This document shows positions 26,844 to 35,486 of a stretch of DNA of 64,000 nucleotides, one piece after another. The notes under the pieces were generated by a model. That model did not search any database, had not been told where the DNA came from, and saw nothing but the letters and a program-made list of their open reading frames with translations. The position numbers and the translations under genes are program-made. This DNA is from Helicobacter suis (GTDB taxonomy: Bacteria > Campylobacterota > Campylobacteria > Campylobacterales > Helicobacteraceae), in contig NZ_CABIKG010000002.1 of NCBI RefSeq assembly GCF_902196125.1, forward strand, positions 1 to 64,000, in the 5' to 3' direction. Numbering within the stretch: position 1 is the first letter of the stretch; the number at the start of each line of letters is the position of its first letter.

Positions 26844-27489
26844 CTTTGATATAAATCTTGCGGTAAGGAATATTAAAATTACTCGGGATTCTGTGAGTAA
26901 CTACCACAATTGTAATGTCTAATTGTTTATTAGCCCCCTTAAGCAAGCTCCAAATCATATCGCTAGAATAATCATCTAAATTACCGGTAGGTTCATCAGC
27001 TAGAATTAAAAAAGGTTTGTGCGCAATGGCTCTAGCCATAGCCACTCGTTGTTGTTCGCCTCCGCTAAGCTCTAAAGGGTAGCGATTAGACTTATAAAGT
27101 AAATCTACATGGGCTAAGAGTTTTTCAGCCTGAATACTGCATTCTTCTTTTTTATAGCCATTAATAATCATGGGCAATTTGATATTTTGCTCCACTGTCC
27201 ACTCTTCAATGAGTTTATAATCTTGAAACACCACCCCAATATTGCGCCGTAACTCATTGATAAAGGTTTTAGAGGCTTTATTAACGCTGATATTACACAC
27301 CTCTAAATCCCCTCCTAAAATGGGTAAATCCCCATATAAAGAGCGCAGTAAAGTACTCTTGCCACTCCCACTAGCTCCTGAAATAAAAACAAAATCCTTG
27401 CGCTCAATCTTAAAATGCGCGCCCTTAATCACCCATTCATCGCGCTTATAACCTAAGGATAAATCCCTAGCAAAAATAATACTACTCAA
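26818..27489 (-). CDS. ftsE: Cell division ATP-binding protein FtsE
   Basis: The 223-residue ABC ATPase has Walker [13 protein letters not shown]-loop VVFQDYKLI, signature [14 protein letters not shown], Walker [12 protein letters not shown] and the switch His in VVVTHR. It is the cytoplasmic motor of FtsEX. Its overlap with ftsX and the following EnvC-like gene forms a complete FtsEX-activator module. Confidence 0.94.
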   Translation of the reverse strand: MSSIIFARDLSLGYKRDEWVIKGAHFKIERKDFVFISGASGSGKSTLLRSLYGDLPILGGDLEVCNISVNKASKTFINELRRNIGVVFQDYKLIEEWTVEQNIKLPMIINGYKKEECSIQAEKLLAHVDLLYKSNRYPLELSGGEQQRVAMARAIAHKPFLILADEPTGNLDDYSSDMIWSLLKGANKQLDITIVVVTHRIPSNFNIPYRKIYIKDGEIHEYT

Positions 27490-27499
27490 AATACACCTC

Positions 27500-28660
27500 C
27501 TACCCCAACATTTCCTCTAACTTTTGGTGAGCATAGCGGTGGGCTTTTGTGTTAAAAGGCAAACCCCCTATATACTCTAAACTCCCTTTATTTTTATCCA
27601 ATACAAGGACTTTATTTAAGGGCGCTTGCAAATCTCCTAGACTCACCACCAGTAGCCATAAATTCTTATATTCTAGCACATCTACAACTTTCAAAAAGTA
27701 ATCTTGTTTAATAACCTGATTGTGCCACAAAGTACAAGCCTTAAGAGAAGGGTTAATAGAAATTTTTGCACTATTTTCTAATAGCAAGGGCTGTATTGAT
27801 CTATTAGGCATGTCCTGTACTTGTAAATACAAATCATAAATATCTTTATGCTGTCTTTTCCAACGGGCTTCATACTTGCTAACTACCATTTCCTGCGCGC
27901 TATTTTTAAAGACTTGCATGGTGCAATGGGGTAAATCAAGTGCTAAATGTAAACTCTCTTTAAAATAATCAAAATTATCTGTTCTAAGCCATAAAAGGCT
28001 TTTGGGGCGTAGTATAGCTAGCATATGTACAAGGGTTTTTGCAGTCCAGATACGGCGTTGTGGATTTTTAGGCCAAGGCACTGGAAAATGTACATCTAAA
28101 CCCACACAGCGCTTTGGTAAAACTTCTAAAAGAGTTCTAGCATCTGCATAAGTGATATAAAGATTTTGTAGCCCTAAAATTTTAATTTGGCGCAACACTT
28201 GCTCTATAGAGGGTGTATGCACTTCCACACCGATATAAAATTTATCCGGGTTAGACATGGCTTTATTAAGCAAATGGCGGCCCGATCCAAAACCAATTTC
28301 AAGATGAAAAGAAGAAGGAATTTTAAAAATACCCCAATCAATTAAACAAGCACAGGGTTTAGCTAGATTAAAACCTAAATTTCCTTCTATATTTTGGCAA
28401 TAAAGCGCTAAAACACGGAGGGCTTGTTTGAGAATGCTAACAGGAATAGGTCGTGTAGATTTTTCCCCTTTAAATAAAAGCCCCCTTTCTTGTTCTATCT
28501 TTAGAATACAAAAATCATAAAACCCCTCACTAGGATAATGCACGCGTAACATGCTTAAGTGCGGATTTCTCAAACTCCTCGCTTCATAGAGGAATATAAA
28601 CCCTCCCTCTTTAAAGGGAAAAGTGGGTAATTTAGCACTACTAGCGATAAAATGTGGCAT
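27500..28660 (-). CDS. trmB: tRNA (guanine-N7-)-methyltransferase
   Basis: The 386-residue protein has a TrmB core: EIGFGSGRHLLNKAM as SAM motif I, NLYITYADARTLLEVLP, and DVHFPVPWPKNPQRRIW as the catalytic region. It makes m7G46 in tRNA. It is longer than the ~220 residues of most bacteria because of N- and C-terminal extensions, which H. pylori TrmB also has. It lies 10 bp upstream of ftsE. Confidence 0.93.
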   Translation of the reverse strand: MPHFIASSAKLPTFPFKEGGFIFLYEARSLRNPHLSMLRVHYPSEGFYDFCILKIEQERGLLFKGEKSTRPIPVSILKQALRVLALYCQNIEGNLGFNLAKPCACLIDWGIFKIPSSFHLEIGFGSGRHLLNKAMSNPDKFYIGVEVHTPSIEQVLRQIKILGLQNLYITYADARTLLEVLPKRCVGLDVHFPVPWPKNPQRRIWTAKTLVHMLAILRPKSLLWLRTDNFDYFKESLHLALDLPHCTMQVFKNSAQEMVVSKYEARWKRQHKDIYDLYLQVQDMPNRSIQPLLLENSAKISINPSLKACTLWHNQVIKQDYFLKVVDVLEYKNLWLLVVSLGDLQAPLNKVLVLDKNKGSLEYIGGLPFNTKAHRYAHQKLEEMLG

Positions 28661-28684
28661 GGGCTACATAAAAATACCCTGTAC

Positions 28685-29935
28685 TTAGCGATCCAAACGC
28701 AACTCTACTTCTTTACTTGGCCGCGATTCTAGCCCGTCTGCATCTACACTCACCACTTGGTAGCGGTATTTTCTGCCACTTACCATATTTTTATCAATAA
28801 ATTGGGTGTTTAAAATATTGCCAAATCTTAAAGGCTGGGAATTAGAATTGCCATCAAAACGGTAAACCGCATAATCTTTTACCCGCCCATCTTGGATACT
28901 CTGCCACTGAATAATAGCCCGTCCATCTTCAATCGTACCTTTAGTGATAACAGGCGTTGTAGGCCGCGCTAAAGTCATGCCACTAATTGCTCCAGCTGGC
29001 ATAGCCCCCTCTAATCCATATTTATCCACAGCCACTACTTTATAAAATCTTTGTACCCCGTCTAAATCTACTAAGTCTGTATAATTTGTATCCTTTGTTT
29101 CTGCAATGCTTTTAAATTTCCCGTCTGCACGATCGGCTGCATAGATTCTATAATCTACAACATCGCTTTGATCTGAAGGACTCCATGTAAGTTTGATCTT
29201 GCGTGTTAAATCTGTACTAGCTTGTACATTGGATAAATCCTTAGGTACAGCCTTTGTTCTACCCACCACCACTGCACTAGGCAAAGACTTAGCGCCTTCA
29301 AAACTTTCAGCAATCACGCGGTAGCGATGCTCTTGCCCGTCTGCTAGATTTTTATCAAAATACTCTACATACAAGCGATTCTTAACCACCCCAATATTAG
29401 AAAACTTCCCATCAGGACCCTCCCTTTGGATAATGTAACGCGAAATGCTCGGATTAGGGTGTGGACTCCAAAAGATTTTAACCTCTTTAGGCCCCTCTTG
29501 GCTAGCAAAAACACTTTCTACAGGGTTGATATAAGATGTATTCACACTAATAGCTTGAGACATGTTAGAAACCCCGCCATTTTTGCCAATGGTGGCGATT
29601 TTGTAATAATACTGAGTCTGTGGGGTTAAACCCTCATCGTAGTAATGGGTGGCAAGCGGGTTTCTAACCATTCCCACCCGCCTATAGGTCTGATCCTTTT
29701 GCATGCGATAGATCGCAAAACCATCAATAAGCGAGGGAGTAGAAACAGGTTGCCACTCAAACCCTACAGATTGTACATCATTAATTGTTTTAATGCCCTC
29801 AACTACGGGTAAACTCGCATCGACTGTTTCTTCTGCCTTGTGGAATGAAAGGGTGTGGTTTTTACGAGGGGTTGAACAATTCACAAACAGTAGCGTTAAA
29901 CAAGCCAAGAATATAATCTTCCCGGATAAGGCCAT
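28685..29935 (-). CDS. Fibronectin type III repeat lipoprotein
   Basis: The protein has a lipoprotein signal (KIIFLACLTLLFVNC) and four consecutive FN3 domains of ~90 residues. Each has a recurring pattern such as FEWQPVSTPSLIDGFAIYR, IFWSPHPNPSISRYIIQR, LTWSPSDQSDVVDYRIYA and IQWQSIQDGRVKDYAVYR. It is likely anchored in the envelope; partners are unknown. I place the start at the ATG at 29935 (MALSGK). Its first 74 bases overlap the 3' end of rluD in another frame. Confidence 0.88.
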   Translation of the reverse strand: MALSGKIIFLACLTLLFVNCSTPRKNHTLSFHKAEETVDASLPVVEGIKTINDVQSVGFEWQPVSTPSLIDGFAIYRMQKDQTYRRVGMVRNPLATHYYDEGLTPQTQYYYKIATIGKNGGVSNMSQAISVNTSYINPVESVFASQEGPKEVKIFWSPHPNPSISRYIIQREGPDGKFSNIGVVKNRLYVEYFDKNLADGQEHRYRVIAESFEGAKSLPSAVVVGRTKAVPKDLSNVQASTDLTRKIKLTWSPSDQSDVVDYRIYAADRADGKFKSIAETKDTNYTDLVDLDGVQRFYKVVAVDKYGLEGAMPAGAISGMTLARPTTPVITKGTIEDGRAIIQWQSIQDGRVKDYAVYRFDGNSNSQPLRFGNILNTQFIDKNMVSGRKYRYQVVSVDADGLESRPSKEVELRLDR

Positions 29936-30866
29936 CCCAAGCAACCCCTTGAAATTCTTTTTCTAGGCATTCTACCATATCCTCTAAAATTTGGGCTTTA
30001 AAAAGTAGTTTCTCTTGGCTTGTAGGGTGGGTCATATAGAGCAAATAAGCATGCAATAAAATACGCCCCTTGTAGTTATCTTTTTTACCATATAAAGTAT
30101 CCCCTAAAATGTGGCGGCCTAGACTCTCTAAATGGGCGCGTACTTGGTGTGTACGGCCACTGTATAGCTTAGCTGCAATGAGTTGGATTCCTCGTACATT
30201 GCTAAGCAAAGGGATAAAATCTGTCTTAGAATATCTGCCCCCTTTTATATTTTGTCTAAGCGCGTCTAAATTAGTCATCTTTAAACGATTTTTAGGGTGT
30301 CGCCCTAAGTGGCACTCCACACGCATAGGTTTTTTTAAAGGTTCTGTAATGAGAGCTAAGTAATAACGACCCATTTCTCTTATTTGTAATTGGGTGGCTA
30401 GGTTAGCATGGGTGGTGTTATTTTTAGCAATCACAACTGCCCCACTTGTATTTTTATCTAAACGGTGCACAATACCACAACGCGATTCACCACTAAGGGT
30501 AGAAAGAGTAACTCCCTTAGCTTGTAAATAATCCACTAAGGTAGGCTCATGTAGACTTGTGGCTGGATGCATTGCCAAATAGGGGGGTTTATTAAGCACT
30601 AAAATATCTGCATCTTCATAAAGAATTTCTATTTTTAAATCTGTAGGCTTATAAACTTCTAGGGGCACTTGGGAGGGTTTAAACACCACCTCATCGCCTA
30701 TTTTAAGCTTTAATCCTCCCTTTAAAATTGTTTTATCATTAACCTGTACCTGTGAGGATTTAATGCATTGTAAAATCTGATTTTTTGCCACCCCTAAAGA
30801 TTTAGTTAAAAAAGTATCTAGCCGCTCCTCTTGCATAGCGGTAAAAGTCTGTTTAATCTGTTTCAT
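29862..30866 (-). CDS. rluD: RluA-family 23S rRNA pseudouridine synthase (RluD-like)
   Basis: The 334-residue protein has an N-terminal S4 domain (ERLDTFLTKSLGVAKNQILQCIK) and the RluA catalytic motif GIVHRLDKNTSGAVVIAKN with the catalytic Asp. GRTHQVRAHLESLGRHILGD follows. It isomerises specific uridines in 23S rRNA. The start is ATG at 30866 (MKQIKQTF); ORF continuation further upstream is IS sequence. A mini-IS ends 14 bp before this ATG, so the native promoter is likely replaced or altered. The 3' end overlaps the next gene by 74 bp, which is unusual. Confidence 0.92.
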   Translation of the reverse strand: MKQIKQTFTAMQEERLDTFLTKSLGVAKNQILQCIKSSQVQVNDKTILKGGLKLKIGDEVVFKPSQVPLEVYKPTDLKIEILYEDADILVLNKPPYLAMHPATSLHEPTLVDYLQAKGVTLSTLSGESRCGIVHRLDKNTSGAVVIAKNNTTHANLATQLQIREMGRYYLALITEPLKKPMRVECHLGRHPKNRLKMTNLDALRQNIKGGRYSKTDFIPLLSNVRGIQLIAAKLYSGRTHQVRAHLESLGRHILGDTLYGKKDNYKGRILLHAYLLYMTHPTSQEKLLFKAQILEDMVECLEKEFQGVAWDGLIREDYILGLFNATVCELFNPS

Positions 30867-30879
30867 CGCTATTGTTCTT

Positions 30880-31056
30880 TTGACATACTCCCCATAGCTA
30901 AAGCTAGGGGATTCTGGGATCATCAAGACTTGCCCGCTAGACGGGTCTTACAGCCTCTACTCCAAGAGTTGATGCCCCAACTCTATGGCGGACATTATAA
31001 CACAAAAAACGCCTTATATCCCCATAGCTAAAGCTAGGGGCTTTACGGTGCGAGTG
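30880..31056 (-). mobile_element. 177-bp IS608-like mini-element with both ends, no tnpA, tnpB tail only
   Basis: On the minus strand the element follows TTAC (31060-31057). A left hairpin at about 31037-31017 reads CCCCTAGC-TTTA-GCTA-T-GGGG. Then comes a TATAAT at 30999-30994 and the last ~17 codons of tnpB (HRVGASTLGVEAVRPV). An identical right hairpin with its bulged T ends at TCAA (30883-30880). TTAC and TCAA are the known ISHp608 cleavage sites. From the tnpB tail to TCAA it differs from the copy at window start by only a few substitutions. It looks like a non-autonomous derivative that could be moved by a TnpA in trans. Confidence 0.87.
30994..30999 (-). promoter_or_regulatory. -10 box inside mini-IS, facing rluD
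   Basis: TATAAT on the minus strand, after a T-rich GTTTTTTGTG, would start an RNA near 30987. That RNA would cover the whole tnpB-tail/right-end scaffold and then run into rluD, whose ATG is at 30866. No clear -35 is seen, as is usual in this genus. Confidence 0.55.
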
Positions 31057-31076
31057 GTAATCTTATCTCTAAGGTT

Positions 31077-31847
31077 TTAGGCTAAAGCCCCTAACACCAT
31101 GCCCACATACTCCACCTTTCCTTTAAAATAGACTTCATTCTCTTTTAAGTACAAGCTTAACTTTTCTTGGCTGGGGGGTATGAGAGTGGCTTGTGGCATT
31201 AAATGGTGTTCTTGATAAGCAGCCATAAAAACAGCAGCCATACCCGTGCCGCAAGCCAGAGTAATATCCTCAACTCCTCTTTCATAGGTAGCTAGATAGA
31301 TTGTGTGATTATCTAGGATACAGGCGATATTGACATTGGCATTAAAGCGCTCTCTTAGCGTTTGCATTAAAGCTATCTTAGTGCTAGGAATTTGTTTTAA
31401 AGAGGGTACGAAATGTACTAAATGAGGCACACCAGTATCTAGTAAATACCAAGTTTTCCCCTCTAAATTTAGGGTTTGTAACCATTTTGGTATGCCTAAA
31501 TTACTCTGCACTAGGGCTAATGTTTGGCTTAAACTTTGCACCTGTACTTGGATAATCCCAGCCTTACTTAAAAAAGCATGCTGGCAGGGGGCTAAACCTT
31601 GCTTGTAAGCATAAAACCCAGCACAGCGGCTAGCATTCCCGCACATGCTAGCTTCACTCCCATCGGCATTATAAAATTCCCAAGTGTAGGCTAACTCACT
31701 ATGTGGGAGCAACACCACCAAACCATCAGCACCAAAACCATAATGGCGGTGGCAAACTTGCTTGGCTAGCGCGCTATAACCACCTGATTTAAATTGGCTA
31801 GTGATTAAAAAATCATTGCCACTTGCGCAGTACTTATACAGGTGCAT
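31077..31847 (-). CDS. dapF: Diaminopimelate epimerase
   Basis: The 256-residue protein has both catalytic Cys regions: ADGSEASMCGNASRCAGF and EDITLACGTGMAAVFMA. It converts LL- to meso-diaminopimelate for lysine and peptidoglycan synthesis. It ends 21 bp before the mini-IS that separates it from rluD. The divergent permease gene at 31892 is the same neighbour as in H. pylori. Confidence 0.94.
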   Translation of the reverse strand: MHLYKYCASGNDFLITSQFKSGGYSALAKQVCHRHYGFGADGLVVLLPHSELAYTWEFYNADGSEASMCGNASRCAGFYAYKQGLAPCQHAFLSKAGIIQVQVQSLSQTLALVQSNLGIPKWLQTLNLEGKTWYLLDTGVPHLVHFVPSLKQIPSTKIALMQTLRERFNANVNIACILDNHTIYLATYERGVEDITLACGTGMAAVFMAAYQEHHLMPQATLIPPSQEKLSLYLKENEVYFKGKVEYVGMVLGALA

Positions 31848-31891
31848 GCTTAACCTTTTTAGGTATTATAGTGCAAAAAATGGGTTAGGTG

Positions 31892-32947
31892 ATGCGACCG
31901 GTATACTTCTTTTGGCTTCTTTTTGGCATAGCTTTTTATTGGATGCTTTATCTGTATGAGGATTTCTTAATGGATTTACTCATCGCTGGGCTACTTTGCG
32001 TAACTGTGTTTTGGCTTAAAGAGTTTTTTGATAAACACATGCGCAATCTCTTTAGTTCTTTGCTTTGCGTACTGGTATTATTAAGTTGTCTAGTTATTCC
32101 GCTTTATTTTCTTGTTTATAAAAGCATGGATTTTATTTTCCATCTAAATTTAGAGCGGCTCTCTTTCTTTGTGAATAAATTTAAAACCGACCTATTGATG
32201 TATATACAAGACTTCCCCACCCTTAGCCAATACGCGCATAAAATTTTATCCAATGTTTCTGCACAGGCTCTCATGTCTTATATCTTGCATTTTAGTAGCG
32301 AAATTGGCAAGTACAGCTTGAAATTTGCTAGCGATACGGTGATGGTTTTAGTGTTTCTATTTTTATGTTTCTTCTATGGACAGACTTTTTACAGCTATAT
32401 TTTAGAAGTACTCCCCTTTGAAAAAATCCAAAGCAAGGGCATTTTTAGAGAAGTAGCCGGGGTTTTACGGGTGGTGCTACTCACCTCTATTATTAATGTT
32501 GTATTACAAGGGGTTGCTTTTGCGGGGTTGGTGGTGTGGTTTAAACTAGATTGGCTCTCTTTAGGGGTTTTATATGGATTATCTGCGCTCATTCCTATTG
32601 TAGGCGGGGCGTTAGTGTGGATACCTGTGGCGTTTTATGAGATGTACCGGAATAATATCACAGGCGCGGTGGTGATTGCGCTTTATTCTGTTATTTTAAT
32701 CGGAGGGTTAATTGATAGCTTAATTAAGCCATGGCTAATTGGGTTTATCAAACGGCGGGTACTTAAAGTTTCTCTTAAGATCAATGAAATATTAATATTC
32801 TTTTCTATTCTGGCTGGTATTAGTAAGTTTGGGTTTTGGGGGATTGCTGTGGGCCCCACTATTACTGCTCTTTTTATCGTGCTCTTGCGGGTGTATGAAA
32901 AAGTTTTCACCTCCACAGCGCGCAAAATGCCCTCACAAGGGATTTAA
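31892..32947 (+). CDS. AI-2E family (PerM/YdiK-like) membrane permease
   Basis: The ~351-residue protein has about seven membrane segments in the AI-2E/PerM pattern. These include GVLYGLSALIPIVGGALVWIPVA and the C-terminal FGFWGIAVGPTITALFIVLLRVYEK. Members export small molecules or ions; the substrate is unknown. The start is ATG at 31892, with an adjacent GTG at 31889 as alternative. It is transcribed away from dapF. Confidence 0.87.
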   Translation: MRPVYFFWLLFGIAFYWMLYLYEDFLMDLLIAGLLCVTVFWLKEFFDKHMRNLFSSLLCVLVLLSCLVIPLYFLVYKSMDFIFHLNLERLSFFVNKFKTDLLMYIQDFPTLSQYAHKILSNVSAQALMSYILHFSSEIGKYSLKFASDTVMVLVFLFLCFFYGQTFYSYILEVLPFEKIQSKGIFREVAGVLRVVLLTSIINVVLQGVAFAGLVVWFKLDWLSLGVLYGLSALIPIVGGALVWIPVAFYEMYRNNITGAVVIALYSVILIGGLIDSLIKPWLIGFIKRRVLKVSLKINEILIFFSILAGISKFGFWGIAVGPTITALFIVLLRVYEKVFTSTARKMPSQGI

Positions 32948-32953
32948 TTAATT

Positions 32954-33834
32954 TTAATTACCTCTTATACTCTTAAAGATCTCTTGAAAAATCTTATAAT
33001 AGCGCAAGGGAGTAAAGTAACACTTTTTCTCCCACCTTTCAAAAGACATGCAATCAAAAAATAACCCCAAAAATTTTAACGATCTTAGATTAGGGGTATC
33101 CCCCAATAGAAAAGTACCATGCCGTGTTTTCTTTAAATGTCTTATCTTAAATTTGTGGGGGAAATGAAGGGTTATAAAGTTACCATAGGTTTCATACTCG
33201 CTAAATCCGCTATATGATAGATCATAATTAGCTATGCTCTCAAGAATAACACGCCACCAAAGCGATCTCTCTCTCTCTCTCTCTCTTTAAGCAGATCATC
33301 AAGTAATTTTAAAACCAAAGATTTTTCAAACAAAAAATGCTCTGCAATAAAGGAAAAATCCACTTGTTTTTGAAAGCTCCATAATTTATCTATAGTATCA
33401 AAATAGGGCTGGTGGTGTTCTGTGGTCGTGTCTATTAAAACTTTCCCATTCTCTATAATTGGGATTTTGCGCAAAGGTACACAATCTGCGTCCCAAACAA
33501 GATACTTAGAACCCACCTTATCTGTCTGTGCTATAGCAAACTTTAAAAACTGCTGGAAATACCAACCACTCCGGTTAACATTAGCGCCTCTGGATTCTAA
33601 ATAGTCGTGTACACTTCTTAAAGTCAAACCTTGACTAATCTGATCTTCATCTAAAATCTCTAAATCTGCACCAGTAATTTTAGAAAAATTTTGCCTATGT
33701 GTGAGAATGAGAATTTTTCTATAGGGGAGATTTTTTAAGATAAAGGGTAGGGTTATATTAACAAAAAGCCAAACAATATCTGTTTTGACAGGAATAACAA
33801 TATCCACCCTCTCTATACTCTGTTTTTGCATCAT
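32954..33834 (-). CDS. Phase-variable DUF6492-like glycosyltransferase, currently off
   Basis: The first 200 residues have a GT-A-like start (ERVDIVIPVKTDIVWLFVN) and DxD-like YLVWDADCVPLR. The frame passes into a (CT)10 repeat at 33267-33286 and then stops at 33232 (RFGGVLFLRA). The other frame after the repeat stays open to a stop at 32954-32956 and encodes a good C-terminus (SGFSEYETYGNFITLHF, then FERWEKKCYFTPLRYYK). Losing one CT unit, or gaining two, would join them into one ~292-residue protein. It is probably a surface glycan transferase under on/off control. Family assignment is from pattern and moderately sure. Confidence 0.85.
33267..33286 (-). repeat. (CT)10 dinucleotide repeat inside glycosyltransferase gene
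   Basis: Ten perfect CT units (AG in the gene, read as alternating Arg-Glu) sit exactly at the frame break. Unit number sets the frame: ten is off, nine or twelve would be on. Confidence 0.92.
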
Positions 33835-33935
33835 CTAAAACCTTTCTCAAAAGGGCTATTTTACCAAAAAGCCACCCCTTAACTTTTCTTTGTTAGAATG
33901 CTCGCTTTTTTAAACCCCATTTTTAAGGAATTGCT

Positions 33936-34877
33936 ATGTACGCATTTAAAACTCTTTTATGGGCTATAACCCTTACATTTCCCCTTTTAGCTCTAAATAA
34001 CCCGCCTCCTCCCTTAATAGGCAAAGAGCACCCCATTAATCTTGAAGGCGTGGGGCATAAATATTTAAATATCGCCTATGCTAGCCAATCAAAAGCCCAA
34101 AAGCTAGATATTTATTTACCCAAAAAAGGCAAAGCCCCCTACCCTGTAATTCTAGCTATCCATGGGGGTGGGTTTGCCTTTGGGGATAAAAATAGCGGGG
34201 AAATTAACTCTGCTATGCAGGCTCTTAAAAGAGGCTATGCTGTGATCTCGGCTAATTATCGCCTCTCTAAAGAAGCCCCCTTTCCCGCCCCTATTTTTGA
34301 TCTTAAAGCAGCGGTGCGCTTTATTAAAGCCCATGCATCAGCCTACCAGCTCAACCCCCACATTATCATCGCTTGGGGCTATTCTGCTGGAGGTAATTTA
34401 GCCGCCATGCTTGGCACAACAGCAGGCCATCCTGAGCTTGAAGATTTAAATTTAGGCAATGCAAGAGAAAATAGCCATATAAGCGCGGTAATAGATTTTT
34501 ATGGCCCCATTGATTTTAAAACCATGTATACACAAAAACAAGCACATATGCAGTTGCGCAATCCAGATACTTCCCCTGAATCGCGCTATCTAGGCCAACC
34601 CCTTAGTAAAATTAAAAACTTTGTAGATTTCTCCAGCCCACAAAGCTATGTTAGTAAAAAAAGCGTACCCTTTTTTATCATGCACGGGCTTTCTGATCCT
34701 TTAGTGCCCCCTGAGCAAAGCGCTATTTTTGCTAAGGTTTTAGAAAAAGCCATTGGGCCTAATCAAGTGCGTTTTGTGGCTTTAAAGGGAGCAGGGCATG
34801 GCGGAGAGGCTTTTGAAAAACCCCAAAATTTAAATTTGGTCTTTGATTTTCTTAAAAAGTTGCATTTAGCACCTTAG
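33936..34877 (+). CDS. Secreted alpha/beta-hydrolase (esterase/lipase family)
   Basis: The 313-residue protein has an N-terminal signal peptide (FKTLLWAITLTFPLLAL), oxyanion-hole motif AIHGGGFAFGDK, nucleophile elbow WGYSAGGNLAAM and a C-terminal Asp/His pair in HGLSDPLVPPEQ and KGAGHGGEAF. This is the HSL/BD-FAE type of carboxylesterase. Substrate is unknown; periplasmic location is inferred from the signal. Confidence 0.88.
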   Translation: MYAFKTLLWAITLTFPLLALNNPPPPLIGKEHPINLEGVGHKYLNIAYASQSKAQKLDIYLPKKGKAPYPVILAIHGGGFAFGDKNSGEINSAMQALKRGYAVISANYRLSKEAPFPAPIFDLKAAVRFIKAHASAYQLNPHIIIAWGYSAGGNLAAMLGTTAGHPELEDLNLGNARENSHISAVIDFYGPIDFKTMYTQKQAHMQLRNPDTSPESRYLGQPLSKIKNFVDFSSPQSYVSKKSVPFFIMHGLSDPLVPPEQSAIFAKVLEKAIGPNQVRFVALKGAGHGGEAFEKPQNLNLVFDFLKKLHLAP

Positions 34878-34941
34878 CTTTAATTTCTATTTAGATTAAA
34901 TTTATAGAATAGCCCGCCTTTATATCATTAGAAAGGAAAAC

Positions 34942-35457
34942 ATGAAAACTTTAGTTGTTCTAGCCCATCCGGATCTAAGTACTTCTCGTGTCAATAAAGC
35001 CTTAAAAAATGCGATTGAAAATGAACCTGTTGTTATTAGTGATCTGTATGGCAAATATCCAGACTCTAAAATTAATATTCCAGCCGAACAAGAACTTTTG
35101 TTACAAAGTAATAAAATTGTCTTCCAATTCCCTATCTATTGGTATTCCTACCCACCCTTGCTTAAAAAATATTTTGATGATGTCTTTGCCTATGGCTTTG
35201 CTTATGGTTCTTCTGGGCAAGCTCTAAAAGGTAAGGAGTTTTTCCTTTGTATTAGTCTTGGTGGCAAGGAAGAATCTTATAGCGCGCAAGGAATGATGGG
35301 CTTTAACTTAGAAGAGTTGCTTAATCCGTTTAAGGCTACAAGCAAATTTGTAGGGGCTACTTATGGGGGACATCTTGCTGTTTTTGGGGCTACGCATGGT
35401 CTAGGCGATGCAGAACTGGCTCAGAAATGTCGCGAATATAAACAACTTGTCGCTTAA
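34942..35457 (+). CDS. NAD(P)H oxidoreductase, flavodoxin fold (KefF/YwrO-like)
   Basis: The 171-residue protein has the flavodoxin_2 pattern: VVLAHPDLSTSRVNKAL, then IVFQFPIYWYSYPPLLKKYFDDVFAYGFAYG with FMN contacts, and ISLGGKEESYSAQG. Such enzymes are FMN- or FAD-dependent quinone or drug reductases in the cytoplasm. GAAAGG lies before the ATG. Confidence 0.88.
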   Translation: MKTLVVLAHPDLSTSRVNKALKNAIENEPVVISDLYGKYPDSKINIPAEQELLLQSNKIVFQFPIYWYSYPPLLKKYFDDVFAYGFAYGSSGQALKGKEFFLCISLGGKEESYSAQGMMGFNLEELLNPFKATSKFVGATYGGHLAVFGATHGLGDAELAQKCREYKQLVA

Positions 35458-35486
35458 TTACACATAAGCATGGCTTTTTAATATAA

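Noticed and set aside
30867-30926. Longer N-terminus of RluD starting inside the mini-IS
   Set aside because: The extra residues are encoded by the IS right end and hairpin, not by rluD; ATG 30866 precedes the conserved S4 domain.
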